Source: Parietichytrium sp. I65-24A
Taxonomy: Eukaryota > Sar > Bigyra > Thraustochytrida > Thraustochytriidae
Length of the DNA stretch: 64,000 nt
Direction of reading: 5' to 3'
Assembly (NCBI GenBank): GCA_012862575.1
Contig: BLSF01000011.1
Coordinates: 248,001 to 312,000, forward strand
In this document: positions 1 through 11,450 of the stretch, piece by piece
Layout: each line of letters starts with the position of its first letter
How positions within the stretch are numbered: position 1 is the stretch's first letter
Notes under the pieces: model-generated
The model's input: the letters and a program-made list of their open reading frames with translations, nothing else
Told to the model about the DNA's origin: nothing
Database searches by the model: none
Translations under genes and position numbers: made by a program

Positions 1-585
1 TAGGTTGTCCGCTGTGACCGGAATTTGGACGGCTGGGTACGCCATAACATCTCCATTCGGACAGCTCATCAAGTTGAGCTTGTTGTGGTTGTTCAAGATG
101 TCAAACACCGTGTCGCCGGCCAGCTCCACAAAAGAAAGATGAGCGTCAATCTCCCGCCCAGTTGCAAACAGCTCTTCCGAAACTCTCTTGTAGCAGTGCG
201 ACATCGTGTACGTTTTCCCACTCCCAGTCTGGCCATACATCATCACAGTTCCGTTCCCGCCTCTGCTCACCAAAGTGACGAGCGGCTTCACAACATTTTG
301 AAACACCGTTTCCGTATCGTCATCTTCAGAAAAGACATAGTTGAAGTCGAAATGGTGGTGATCTAAAAACCGTTGCTTCATATCCGCGCCCATCCTCGCA
401 TCGTGAATAGTCAACCTCGTCCCTCCAGGCACACACGTCACAACGTCAAACTCTTCTTGCTCGATCTCGTGCGGAAAGATAGGTCTCTTCCGCACGGCGA
501 CTTGCACGACCTGGTCCCGCAATCCACTGGCATCTTTGCAGCCTGGTCCACTCGGATTCGCTCGGAAACTTTGGATCCCTTTCAT
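1..585 (-). CDS. Kinesin motor protein, N-terminal part (runs off window)
   Basis: Microtubule motor ATPase. The minus-strand frame stays open from an ATG at 585 down to base 1, giving 195 residues. It shows the first kinesin strand (QVAVRKRP, about residues 28-35), a FDFNYVF segment, and an intact P-loop GQTGSGKT at residues 118-125 followed by YTM. After that come the SFVELAGDTVFDILN region and the start of loop 8. The RKRP and H-F-F-N-F spacing recalls kinesin-13, but the subfamily is uncertain. The start at 585 is the first in-frame Met after a stop near 683. A separate open frame at 636-977 could be an upstream exon, because it contains a good GTGAGT donor near 820, but no acceptor restores frame convincingly. 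The gene is head-to-head with the EF-hand gene at 2413. The C-terminal part lies outside the window. Confidence 0.85.
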   Translation of the reverse strand, partial: MKGIQSFRANPSGPGCKDASGLRDQVVQVAVRKRPIFPHEIEQEEFDVVTCVPGGTRLTIHDARMGADMKQRFLDHHHFDFNYVFSEDDDTETVFQNVVKPLVTLVSRGGNGTVMMYGQTGSGKTYTMSHCYKRVSEELFATGREIDAHLSFVELAGDTVFDILNNHNKLNLMSCPNGDVMAYPAVQIPVTADNL

Positions 586-1679
586 AAAAGTATCCCGATT
601 CTCTCGTCGCGACGTGCGTTTATCCGCATTTCGAATCACAGACTCTCCAGCCCCCCTGCTTTGTTCAAACGCCGTTCAACATCAACATGCACCGCAGTTG
701 CAAAGTTGCAAAAAGTTGCTCGATTAAACCATGTTTCACCAGCACAATATTCAAGAGCGTCCCAATCGTCAGTACATCTCCAGCAACACCTTTCCAACTT
801 TGACCAGAAACGGCAACTCACATAACGGCTAGCCTCTCGCGGAGGCTCCTCACGCTTAAGTACTACTCGCACGCCAGTCTCAAACAACGGAGAAACGGCG
901 CTGATTGGATGTATACCCCTTGCCACCCTCAATTTTGCGATGTCTCGACCTCCTGTTCGAACTTCGCGTTTGGCCATGTTTGGCCCAATGTTCCTTGCCT
1001 ATAGTTATAGCTAACAGAAGACTAAGGACCCCCTCTGGCAGTCCGGTAAGTCATCAGACAGTCTGGTAATAAATTGGGACTCGTAGTATCTAGTCCGTCC
1101 GCTGGCATGAGCATAAGGCTTTGACGCCGGGTTTTGTATGTATGGCCTCGTCCCCTAGTGGTTGACAATATAGGATACAGTAGTACGGCACGTAGGTTAC
1201 GTACTATAGTATAGGAGCTAGGTGCTTGAGAAGTGAAAGAACGGTTCGTGTGTTCACGAATGATCGATGCAACGGAAATGTTGGGAACGACATTTCCAAC
1301 GCAGTTTGCATCTTTGGCATCTTTGCATCGCGCCGGCGATTGATCCTCTGTCAGTCGAGTCAGTCGAGTGGAACTGTGTTTACTGAAATAAAAGAAAGGA
1401 TTTCGCTCGGCTTGCTCTCTTGGATCATCACCGATGGATGATGTCATTGCATTCGTAAACCGTAGACACATTGTCATGTCTTGGAAGCAATTGGAAGCGA
1501 CCGTTTGTTTCTTCTTCACACGTCCCACGGTCATCCAAAGTTGAAGCTTTATGGTTTCAGAAGTTCCAAACGTTCTCAAATCTAAACTGGTTCGTTCACG
1601 AATGCCGCGAAAGCAATGTGCTTGGCATTCGAACACTTTCCTTGTTCGAACGAGTGTCACCAGAGTCACACCAAATCTC

Positions 1680-1717
1680 CAAATGCAAACGCAAACGCAA
1701 ACGCAAATGCGAATGCA
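1680..1717. repeat. CAAACG-type hexamer repeat
   Basis: Five to six near-perfect copies of a 6-bp unit (AAACGC, drifting to AAATGC and GAATGC at the end). Non-coding by context. Confidence 0.8.
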
Positions 1718-2167
1718 TTAGTGAACCAACCAAAGACTCCGAAGCGTTTCCTGTTTTCACTGACTTGCGTGAGGTCAGAGACTGTGCAAACCGTGCAATC
1801 CAAACTCACCGATTCGCGAAACGCTTTTTGCGCACTAGCGGGAGGTCATTGTGTTCCTAGAAGTCCGGACCACTTTTCCCACTTATCCCTCTTTTCCTCT
1901 TTCGAAAAACATCGTTCGTTCATTCATTCTTTCTTTCTTTGTTTCCTTTCTTCCATTGCACAGACTTTCATTCACAGCCAACTCAGCCAACCCGCGCCGC
2001 TCTCCGCGGTCGAACAAGCAAGAGGAGGTCGGCAGCAGGCGCTGTCGCGTTGCCACGTTACTCGAGTACCGCGTTGCCTGGTTGATAGGTGGATTGCTCG
2101 ACTGACTGATTTGACTGGCTGTTTGGTCGGTCAAGCGTTGCTCAGATCAGTCGTTTCGCTGGTCTGT

Positions 2168-2350
2168 TGCTTTGCTTTGCTTTGTTCTGCTCTGCTTTGC
2201 TTTGCTTTGCTTTGCTTTGCTTTGCTTTGCTTTGCTTTGCTTTGCTTTGCTTTGCTTTGCTTTGCTTTGATTTGGTTTGATTTGATTTGGTTTGGTTTAG
2301 TTTGGTTTGGTTTGGTTTGGTTTGGTTTGGTTTGGTTTGCTCTGCTTTGT
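2168..2350. repeat. Pentanucleotide microsatellite (TTTGC)n / (TTTGG)n
   Basis: About 180 bp of 5-bp units. A first block is mostly TTTGC, and it changes through TTTGA to a second block of TTTGG, ending 60 bp before the start codon at 2413. The unit switch suggests two successive expansions from a point-mutated copy. It lies in the presumed promoter or 5' UTR of the EF-hand gene. Confidence 0.95.
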
Positions 2351-2412
2351 TCGCCTGGAGGGGTTTTCGGGTGGCACAGGCGCTCTGGTTTTGAAGCAGC
2401 TCTGCGGCAAGG

Positions 2413-5400
2413 ATGACGAGCGACGTGGAGAGCGTTTCAGAGGTGGAGGAAGAGTACTACGATGAGGAGTTTGATGACGAAGAGGAGGAAGAGTCCGCTG
2501 TGATTGGGCAAAGGGAGGGTCTCGACGAGGAGGATCTGCGCTCTACGAACGGAGATGAGGACTCGAGCGAAGAAGAACAGGACAGCGGAGCCGAGATTAA
2601 AGGCCTGGGGGATCTCGACTTGGAAGAGGAGATGGTTAAGCAGAGCGACGAAGACGCGGAGCTCGAGAACGAGCTTGCTGGTCAAGAAGACGACGGTGCG
2701 GAAGAGGAGAGTAACGTGATCGACCAGGAGTCCGACGATGCGGACAACGGGAGTGACGTTCTTGGTCAAGAAGACGACAGCGCGGAAGAGGAGATGAATT
2801 TGATCGACCAAGAGTCCGACGATGCCGACAACGAGAGTGACGTTCTTGGCCGAGAAGACGACAGTGCGGAAGAGGAGCATAATTTAATCGACCAGGACTC
2901 CAACGTTGTGGACCACGAGAACGACTCCGTTGGCTATGAGAGGAAGGACATGGAGCTGGAGGACGAGGGCGTTGCGGAAGGGGAAGAGAAGGATGCAAGC
3001 ACCGAGAGGGCTTCTTTTCGAGAGGGAGATTTCGGGAGTGAAGATGAGCAGCATCAGAGCTTCAACGAAGATGAATTAAATACTTGTGATCTCGCTCCGA
3101 AAAACAAGCTTGGCGAAGAAGAAGGGGATGGAGAAGAAGAAATAGAAGGCGAGCAAAGCATTGAAGAGGTAGTTGAGGGTTTCCATGGTGTAAAAGTTGA
3201 GGCTGAAGAGCCTGATGTGACACAGGGAGTGGCGGATAACGAAATCGGGGAGGTTTCGTCGCACTCCGTGGACGTGCTGGAAAGTGGGTACCACGAATCG
3301 TCCGAGGAGATAAAAGAAGTCTCCAAAGCTCAAAAGGAGACAGGGGTGTCTTCAAAGCTTGCTCAGGTCGCATCACTCTTTTCGGAAGATAAAGACCATG
3401 AGAAAGCGACATTCACCTCCAGAATACCTGCATTCAGGTCAAAAGCCCCAGATTCTCCGGAGTTGTTGGCATCTCGGCGTGGCACAAACCTCTCTCCTGT
3501 CGCCACGGGTAGTCCAGGGACAGATAGCGATGAGTCTCCAGATGACAATTTGGACGATTCAATCATTCGTGACGTAAGTCTTTCCTCAATTTGTTTTGGC
3601 ATGTTTCTGCAGGTGGCAACTAACATCACAGTTTCGATTCAAACTTGGCCAACATACACAGATGCTTCTCAAACACAAAGATGAGCGCAGTAAAGCAAAA
3701 GAAGAGGCCGTGCAATTTCACCACAAAGTTCCAGCACCGAAGCCGCCGTTTTCGCCATTCTCCGCAAATTCGCGAAGCGGAACGATGTTCTCAAGCACTC
3801 ACGACTCGCTAACGCCAAATACGGGCCAGCTCTCGCCAGCGAGCCACCTCTCGGGAATTGACCCGGAAATCCAGAGCGACATTGTGCAGGCAGTTAACAG
3901 GGCTGCTGGAAGTACAAACAGTAAGCTTTATGACGTGTTCCACGTTATGAGTAAGCGAAAAGTAGGGTATCTCTCGAGACCGGAGCTGTTTGACGGTCTG
4001 AGCAAACTCTGTCCGGAGCTGGGGCGCGACAAGCTTAAGAAATTCGTGCGGTCCGTTCCCACCAATAACGAGAGTATGATTCCGTTTCACGAGTTCTTCA
4101 ATATTTTCAACCTCGATCACGTGGACAAAAGCAAGCAGACTTGGTCTCCCCCAACTGGCAAAAGCTATGGTTTCTCTCCGGGCTCAATACACTCTTCGCC
4201 TGTACGAGAATTAGCGTCTGATCGTGTGGGACGACAGACGCGCAGTGCTCAAGAATCTCGTGGGCCAGACGGAGAACGTTCTCCTCTCCCTTCGGACTTT
4301 CTAAACGAGCTGGAACTTTCGCGAGGCAGCAAGAGCAGTGCTGCACGTGGAGACTGGGACCCTATGAACGAGTCGCTGAGATCCGAAGCTTCAATGCAGA
4401 AGCTGCCGCAAGGGCTGGACGAAAGCTTGATTTCTTCGGTGTCAAATCGATCTCAGCTAGAGGACCATGACCAGCTTGCAATCGGTGAAAGCTTTGATGT
4501 GATGGGGGAATGGCATGGCGAGGAGGACTCTTCGGTCATCTCATCCCGTCTGAGCGGGCGAGACGCACCTTCAGAGGAATTTGCTCGATCAAGCACTTTA
4601 ACGCTGTCGCTCTCTTCAGTATCTGCTTGGCAAGGGCTCCTGAACAATCTGACCACCACCAGGGAGGATATTGCAGGACTGACTGTTGTGTGCACCTTAG
4701 GCGACGAGATCTTTCGGAGTAAGGAGTGGCCAGTCGCTGGGCGCCCAAGATGGGACGAAGTGATGACCTTTGGCTCTATTTGCGGTTTGCCTATTGATGG
4801 ATCGGAGGCGTGCCTCCTCTTCACGTTGCAATGCCGTGACTTTGATAACAAGGTAGCAAAGCTTGGAACGGGGTTTGTGCAGGTGTGGGATCTCCTGAAC
4901 ACCCCCGCCAGTCAAGATGTCCAGACTACTCGAGACGAGCTCAAAGTCCAGCTTCGGGTACCCGTCGTAGGGGCAGATCCTAGCTCGCCTGCAATCATTC
5001 ACTGCACCTTGGGGCTGAATGGGGATAGCATTGAGGATTTTCGAAAATCTCCGCAATCAACCAAGGCGGAGCCTGGTACTCGAGAGCTTGAAGCCGATCG
5101 TTCCTTCCGCGGCGTTGATGCTGATGATGCCAAGCTGCCAGCTGTACAACTAGAGGCACATGAAAAGGAGGGATCACCACTGCCTTTGCCGTCGAGCACC
5201 TCAAACAACGAGGAACTGGAAAACTTGCGTGACGAGGTCGGGTCCTTGTCTGCGCAACTGAAACACTCCCAAGATCGTGAGAAAGACCTCAAAGCACAGG
5301 TACAGCTACTCACTTGGCAAAAGGAGGAGAGCGAGGAGGCTGGAGGCAAAGAGTTACTCGAGGAGGCTCTTCGAACGCGCCATCATCTCGAAAACAAGAT

Positions 5401-8400
5401 TCGGGTGATGGAAGCCAGAGAAGAGGAGGTGACTGAGGTGGCACAGGCCCTGAGAAAGGAGCTTGCAGACATGAAAGAGGCTGCAACTCACTCTGAAAGT
5501 TCACACCAGAAACAAATTGCAGCGTTGACGAATGAGGTTGAAAGCCTTCGATCTCAGCTCTCCCAAGTGAAAAAGGAACTCGCTGCTCAGGTGAAGCGGG
5601 CCAGCGAGGCCGAAGAGGCGAAGCGAGCATTGGAAAGCGAAATCATTGCGCTAAAGGCAGATCTGGAGGAGGCACTTCAAGCTAAAGATGAGTCAGACGC
5701 AAAGCGTAATTTTGTCGAGGCGAATGCTGCTCATGTATATGCTGCTGCGGGAAAGCGCATTGAGACGAGGTCGAAGTCTGGCAACGAGGACAATAGTGAA
5801 CATGTACAGAGCTTGGTTGAGACGGTGAGTAAATTGAATCGTGTCATTGAGCAATTGCGGGACGCAGAAAGCAAGGCCATCCGCGATGCGCAAGAGGCAC
5901 ACTCTCGTCTGCAGCAAACATCGTCGGAGCTTGGCAAGCTAGCCGCAGAAAATACGTCGCAAGCTCGCGAATTGGCTCGTGTGACGCAAGAGTGCGCCAA
6001 GCAAACGGAGTTGGCCCGCAAATTCGAGTTGGAAAACGAGAAAAGCTCGCGTCTCGTGCAAAGTCTTCGAGAAGACCGCGAACGCCACGAAGGGGATCTG
6101 GACCTGGAGAAGTCTGAGATGGTAAAGCTCAAAGAATCCAACACCAAGCTACAAGGGCAAATCGATTTTATGCATGGTCAGTTGACCCAATCGAACGACA
6201 AATTTATCTCTCTGTCCGGCGAACTGATGGAACTTCGAAAGTACCGATCCGGAAGTTCCGCACACTTGCACGCCCAGGCACTCGTCATCGAGCGTCTTAA
6301 AAACCAAGAGAAAAATATGGATTTGCTGCGGACTTTGCACGCCGAGCGATGGAGAAAATCTTGGGATATGCAAGTTGTCTCAAAGCTGGACGGGCTGCGA
6401 AACGGTCTTCAGTCAATCAAACAGCCACTCGCTGAGATGAGTGCAGTATTTGAGGACGCAATCCGATCTCTTAGTGTAGTAACAAAGCTCTCCATCGACC
6501 GCCGAAACGCCAAAGCAGCCACGCCGAGCAACCAGCCGCCTACGTCAGGCCTGGAGCAGTCCAGTCCCTCTCCGGCGAGTACAGCAGAAACGAGGCTTCA
6601 AAATGTCAGCACGAGCAATGTAAGCGTTGGGTTTGGTAGCATTTCTGCCTATGAGAGGCCTCTGCAGGCTTCTGACGCACGAAAGTCCTATGAAGTGGAA
6701 CGGCAACGGCGCCGATCTTTGCATGCCTTTTTGTCAAAGGGCGTCAGGACGGTGTGCTCAGTGTACAGACAGGGGTCTGCAAGATCGCTCATCGACCCTG
6801 AGCAATCGCCAACGTTCCCCAGCATGTCGCCGACTCGTATACCGATGGAGGCGCAGCCGTGCTTGTCGACCAGCGAATTACAAATCAATGGATCCCTTGC
6901 AAACCGCTTCTTTGGCTTTGACAAGGTGCTTGTTGAAGACAAGGCCCCAATAAACCAGGAACAATCGTCAGAATATCAAGGCACAGGAGTATCATCAAGT
7001 TACAAACGCGAGATTCAAGACTGTATCATGCCACTCGTCGATGCATTGTTTGATGGAGACCGCGGCATTGTGGTAACCAGTGGGCCGGCAAGTGACTTTA
7101 CAACAGAAACGCTGACAAAGGCCGTTTTCGAAGTAATCGAAGGGCTGGACTTTGGCCCGCAATCATCTGTGTCGGATGTCGCACAGAGGCAAAAGCAGGA
7201 GGGAGCTGCGATTGTCATTCCCTCGGTGAGCATTTCCTGTGTTGATGTTTTGGGAAACAATGTTTTCGACATGTTGAGCAACGATCAGCATAACGGGGGC
7301 AAGATGGCTTTTGATCGAATTACCGCGCGGGCCACTGGTCGTGTAAATTTAGAGCAAGCCGGGCTCACGGTTGTCGAGGTGCAGTCCAAATATCAAGCCG
7401 GGATGGTCTTGGCAATGGGTCTTGGAAACCGCGCAGCGGCCTCGGCTGCCAGGCGAATGTCGGACAACTCATCAGCACGAATTCCCGAGGGACATTTAAT
7501 CTTCACCCTTTGGGTGGAGTTTACCGATCCTTTCACCGGTGTAGTTTCTCAAGGAAAAATGCACATTGTTCAGTTGTCCTCGGGGCCGCTCGACGCTGTT
7601 GGAGATGATGAGAGCCTCGAGAGCTTGGTGCAAGTGCTCGGGGCGCTCCCGGGCGGATCAGATGTCGACCGCGCCAACCGTTCCTCGCTGCAGTCTGAAA
7701 CAGATAGCTCTATTCCTGCGGCAGGCATGACCCGTAGCCCGGGTTCTTTGTCTCGACTGTTCTGCAACTCCGTCTTGCTTGGTATCTTGAGGGACTGCAT
7801 TGATGAAGATACCTTGGGACTGAGCGCCATGAGTCGAAGGTTCGCAGGAAGTACGTCTGGTACAGACTTTCCAAATTTCCATGTGTTTGTGCACCCTAGC
7901 TTTACCCAGAAGAGCAGCAACAATGCCGCAATGCTGACCGCACTCCAGTTTGCCAAGCGACTTCGTACCGAAAACGTTTTAGTTCCACAGACTGCGATGC
8001 CATCCCGACAGCCATTCGATAGCACGACAATTGTTCACTCTCCTCGTCACCAACACCAGCCGGCACCGGAACAAAGGAGCCGTGCAGAAAGACTGCCGCG
8101 AGCGGATTTGAGAGAGCTTACGAAGGATTATTTCACCCCCGAACCAAAACGAAGCATTCCCGCAAAGCTCGACGGACATACGCGCAGACAAAGTACACAG
8201 CCGCGAAAAAGCAAGCGGGAGTCTCCGGAACTCCGTGAACATCGAATTCCAGTGCCAACTTCTCGAGAACCAAAGTGGGAAGACGAGCTCGACGTCGATG
8301 ATTCATTCGGGGATTCGTTAGGGAACGAATCCGACGATCAATGGACCCAAAAGCGGAGTTCTGCAAAACCTCGCTCGCGTCGGGCCTCGGGCTCGACGGG

Positions 8401-8962
8401 TCCTTCCAGACGCTCGAGCCACTCTCCAGTTCCCAGACAAGGGCAGAAACTCAGCCTCGAATCATCCCAGGCCCGCAAACGTGTTTTGAATGTCTTGATG
8501 GACCACGATGACCCTGGTTTGTTACACACGCTTTTCATCTCTATGGACAAGGGGAGGACGGGTTCTTTGTCGCGCTCCGAGTTCCGCAAGGGGCTGATGA
8601 AGATCGACCCATCGCTCACTAAACGCGAGATAGAGCTCTTCACGGACAGCATGGACCAGAAACGGGATGGCCGAATCGACTTTCAGGAGTTTTTCCGTGT
8701 TCTTGGCGACGCCCGCAGTGGCAACCAGCATCAGATATTTATGGAGAACAAGAGCGCCTATCAGATCGCTCTTCGAGAGCGCAAGAAAATTCGTGAGCAG
8801 CTCTCCCCCGAGAATCGCGACAAACTAGCTGCGAACTTTGAAGGATTTCCCATCTCCAACAATGGTCCACCGACCCGCCGCACCGCCACCGCAGGCAGCA
8901 GTAAAGACTACATCCTCGCGTACACCCCCCCGGTGGACTTTAAATACTCTCTTCGCCGCTAG
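2413..8962 (+). CDS. Giant EF-hand / coiled-coil protein with degenerate kinesin-motor fold
   Basis: Two exons, 2413-3573 and 3632-8962, give 2163 residues. The N-terminus (1-330) is extremely acidic and holds three 28-residue repeats at about 93-176. EF-hand-like helices follow at about 487-547, then a possible C2-like beta region at about 727-837 and a long coiled coil at about 912-1310. Residues about 1478-1837 follow a kinesin motor from end to end: FGFDKV, then IMPLVDALFDG, then NSSARIPEGHLIFTLWVEF (the N-SSR-SH region), GKMHIVQLSS (the DLAGSE position), and a final QFAKRLR helix. The P-loop is replaced by VTSGPASDFTTE, so no ATP binding is expected. Two C-terminal EF-hands at about 2020-2077 have Asp at loop position 1 and Glu at 12. 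Probably a cytoskeletal or axonemal Ca2+-responsive scaffold (inference). The adjacent gene encodes a kinesin with an intact P-loop. Confidence 0.88.
2689..2940 (+). repeat. Three 84-bp in-frame coding repeats
   Basis: Three consecutive 84-bp units start at 2689, 2773 and 2857. They encode 28-residue acidic repeats of the pattern DDSAEEE..LIDQESDDAD followed by a .SDVLG segment. Units 1 and 2 are nearly identical and unit 3 has diverged at its end. Confidence 0.9.
3574..3631 (+). other. Intron (58 nt) of EF-hand/pseudokinesin gene
   Basis: Donor GTAAGT directly after codon 387 and acceptor CACAG at 3627-3631, phase 0, with a CTAAC branch-like motif at 3620-3624. Removing it joins the acidic N-terminal frame to the 1776-residue downstream frame. 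Without it the first frame stops at 3684. Confidence 0.88.
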
Positions 8963-9711
8963 CTAGCTAGTGGTGGTCCCGCTTCTTGTTTCATCGCTAT
9001 TTTCCATACGCCAAATCACAGTGTCATAATCCACATTTCTTTCTTCTCTTTTTGCTTGGATCTTGATAGAACCAATCAATCATCAATTGCAGAGATTGAC
9101 ATTTTTTGACCAACGTACTCTTCTTTACTCCACTCGTTAGTGCAAATTAACAGCTAAGACTCCTACGGGCACTCTTCTGACAAACTTGACAGTTTCATCC
9201 CGATTAGCGTGAAACACCATACCGTATAGTTTCCCGTACCTGCTCAGGGGCAAAAAATATTGTTTTACAAAGGAAAACAAAAGGTGGACAGTTTTTTTGG
9301 ACCTAGCAGAGGCTTTGAAGAATAGGAAAGTTGGGAAGGAAGAAAGGAAGGAAAGAAAGAACGGGAGAGGCGATGCGGTGGAGAAGTAGCGTATTTGGCG
9401 AAGAAGATAGAACTGCCATTTGGGGTACACCGTCTTGGTCCCCGACTATATTGAACGGAGGAGACGGGCTTGGCCGGCGAGGGGGAAGCGTTTCATAGCC
9501 CGAGCCGCAAGCACCGATTGGAGGAGGAGCTTTCCGGGAGACGCTTCGCAAAGTGTGCTGCGACGCTCATGCAATTCGGGAGTTGGGTAGAAGAGCGCGA
9601 GCCCCGAGAGAGTGTGATTGATTGTCTTCAGTGAATAGTCCAGCCGGGTCGCACGCGGCTCTGGGGAGACGAAGGAATTTTGGTGGGTGGGAGGACAGAT
9701 TGGTGCCCAAC
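8963..9711. other. Intergenic spacer
   Basis: 3' flank of the EF-hand gene and 5' flank of the J-domain gene. The downstream frame is open for about 90 bases before the chosen ATG at 9712 but contains no earlier ATG. A purine-rich stretch lies around 9325-9375. No other gene or RNA was recognised. Confidence 0.5.
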
Positions 9712-10710
9712 ATGGCAGATTGTGCTGCTGGCCGATCCGGGGAGATCTTTGATGCGAAGAAGTCTGAGCCATGCTTCTACAGGGTCCTTCAAATTGACAT
9801 TGGCGCGAGCCAGCAGGAGGTCCGTAAGTCGTACCGGCGGCTCGCAAGACAGTTTCATCCTGATCGAAGGCAGCAGCATGCAAATCCACAGTCTATGGAC
9901 TTTGTGCCCGATGGCTTGAGCGATCACGATATGTTCTCCATCATTGCGCGTGCCTACGAGGTTCTCATCGACCCAACAAAGCGCGCGACGTACGACATGC
10001 TCAACGGGCACACTCCAGAGGGAAGCTATACTAAGATCGGGGAAATGAAAAAGCAGGATGCCTTTCAGGCCGTGGATCTGATGAAGGTGAGCTTCGACAT
10101 GAAACGCCGTCTTGAGCTGTCCAGAGGGGGGCTCGTCATCGACGATGCAATCTACGGCCCTCGCATTCTCATCGAGACTCGGAAGCTTGAAGACCTCGTG
10201 AATTGTGACCAAGTGGTAAACGTGACTCGGCAGTTGCAGTGCGCCGTCGAGAACTCTCGGCTCGTCCTTCCCGGCAACGAGCCCAAGCACCTGCTTCTGG
10301 ACGGCGTTTATGATCCTTGCGAAGACGAGGAGAAGCTATTGTTGGTCAGGTACTACTTCCGAGGCAAACTCCATCGTGTGATAGTGTCAGACATGCAAAG
10401 ACTGATTATGCCCGTTCGGTCCCATTGCGTGAGCGGGATGGCCACGCCAAGGAGCTGCCGGAGCGCGAGACCGATGCCAAATATCGCGGCGACCAAGGTG
10501 GCGAGCAACCGCCCTCGAAGTTTGCTGGTGCCGCTGTGTATTGCGGGGGCCTCCGCGCTCGGCCTCGGCTCTCTTGCCTTGGCGCTAAACTCAACAAAGC
10601 CAAGCAGGCCACAATTTTTCGGAGCTGGGCAAATCTTGAGGCAGGCTTTCGGACGCATCCCCGGAACTCGCCTGTTCTCACAGTCAAGCCCAATCGCCGA
10701 AGCGGCTTGA
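9712..10710 (+). CDS. J-domain (DnaJ/Hsp40) protein with C-terminal membrane segment
   Basis: 332 residues. Hsp70 co-chaperone by its N-terminal J domain (about residues 19-105), which shows the CFYRVLQIDIGASQQEVRKS helix I-II region, an intact HPD at 49-51 and the AYEVLIDPTKRATYD helix III-IV region. J domains stimulate Hsp70 ATPase. The middle third has no domain I can name. Near the C-terminus a hydrophobic stretch (LLVPLCIAGASALGLGSLAL, about residues 270-290) is followed by a basic tail, which suggests membrane anchoring with the J domain on the cytosolic side (inference). A Cys/Gly-rich zinc domain is absent, so it is a class C type. The start is the first in-frame ATG. Confidence 0.85.
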   Translation: MADCAAGRSGEIFDAKKSEPCFYRVLQIDIGASQQEVRKSYRRLARQFHPDRRQQHANPQSMDFVPDGLSDHDMFSIIARAYEVLIDPTKRATYDMLNGHTPEGSYTKIGEMKKQDAFQAVDLMKVSFDMKRRLELSRGGLVIDDAIYGPRILIETRKLEDLVNCDQVVNVTRQLQCAVENSRLVLPGNEPKHLLLDGVYDPCEDEEKLLLVRYYFRGKLHRVIVSDMQRLIMPVRSHCVSGMATPRSCRSARPMPNIAATKVASNRPRSLLVPLCIAGASALGLGSLALALNSTKPSRPQFFGAGQILRQAFGRIPGTRLFSQSSPIAEAA

Positions 10711-11414
10711 TTTTGTTATAATCTAAGAATAGGACTCAGAAAAACACATCTATCTCGTTCCTTTGATTGACTGAGGCGCACTTTGTTCGCACCTTGAAAC
10801 TCGTGGAGCTCCTGCAACCCCTTGTGGACCCCATCGCATCGATACACATCGATGCCAGGTCGTACCAAGTGTGCCAGCACCCTAGGGTCGTCACGGTGGA
10901 CCTACCGGTTGTCCACCCACTCAACCCATCCTGTCGCTCACCGCGGGGCTCGGCATGGCTCGGCGAACGAAAGAACGAACAGACACGTCCGCAGCGCTCC
11001 GAGTGACATTTGGGCCCACATTTGTGACCTTGCACACCTTGGGCGGCTTTCACGGCTCTGCCTTTCTCCCACCTAGAGGCCACCGCGGTCACAAATCGCT
11101 CGCGCGGTTCGCTTTCCGCGGCTCCACTACGCACGGCCAGCGAATCCCGTAGCACACCCGACGCTCGAGACTCTCGAGACCTGAAAATTTATACCTTGAG
11201 ACTTGCGAGCCGAGAATGCCTCCCGTCCTTACCGTCCTTAGTGTTTCGCGTGGCCTGCCCGCCGCGTCGTTCTCGCTCGAGATCTGTCGAGCACAAGGTG
11301 TGCGCTTTGCGTAGCGCCAGTTTACTTGCATTTACTCTCGTTTACTCACGTTTACGCCGCGCCTTTATACTCACAGTCAGTACCTCCGCTCCCTCTGAGT
11401 TGTGACTTGTACAA

Positions 11415-11450
11415 ATGTGAATTGTGAATTGTGAACCGTGAATTGTGAAA
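11415..11450. repeat. GTGAATT(GT) short tandem repeat
   Basis: Four to five imperfect copies of a 9-10 bp unit (TGTGAATTG, with one CCGTGAATTG variant) in a non-coding region. Confidence 0.7.

Larger units (their letters stand above)
586..2412. other. Divergent intergenic region between kinesin and EF-hand genes
   Basis: This spacer of about 1.8 kb lies between two divergently transcribed genes and should hold both promoters. A minus-strand open frame at 636-977 may be an unproved 5' exon of the kinesin gene. The plus side carries a short hexamer repeat (about 1680-1717) and a long pentamer tract (about 2168-2350) just upstream of the 2413 start. The other open frames here are repeat-driven or have no recognisable content. 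Confidence 0.6.

Noticed and set aside
636-977. Minus-strand frame as a certain 5' exon of the kinesin gene
   Set aside because: A GTGAGT donor is present, but no CAG acceptor in the right phase joins it to the motor frame. Kept only as a possibility.
1022-1669. 215-codon minus-strand frame in the kinesin upstream region
   Set aside because: No domain, composition like random sequence, overlaps plus-strand frames of equal quality.
1616-2416. 266-codon plus-strand frame with Leu/Cys/Phe repeats before the EF-hand gene
   Set aside because: Its length comes from the TTTGC/TTTGG pentamer tract, whose unit lacks stops in most frames. The rest has no protein-like pattern.
3054-3412. Several minus-strand Ser/Pro/Phe-rich frames inside the acidic region
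   Set aside because: Antisense of GAA/GAG/GAT-rich coding sequence always gives Ser/Phe/Leu-rich frames; the plus frame is the gene.
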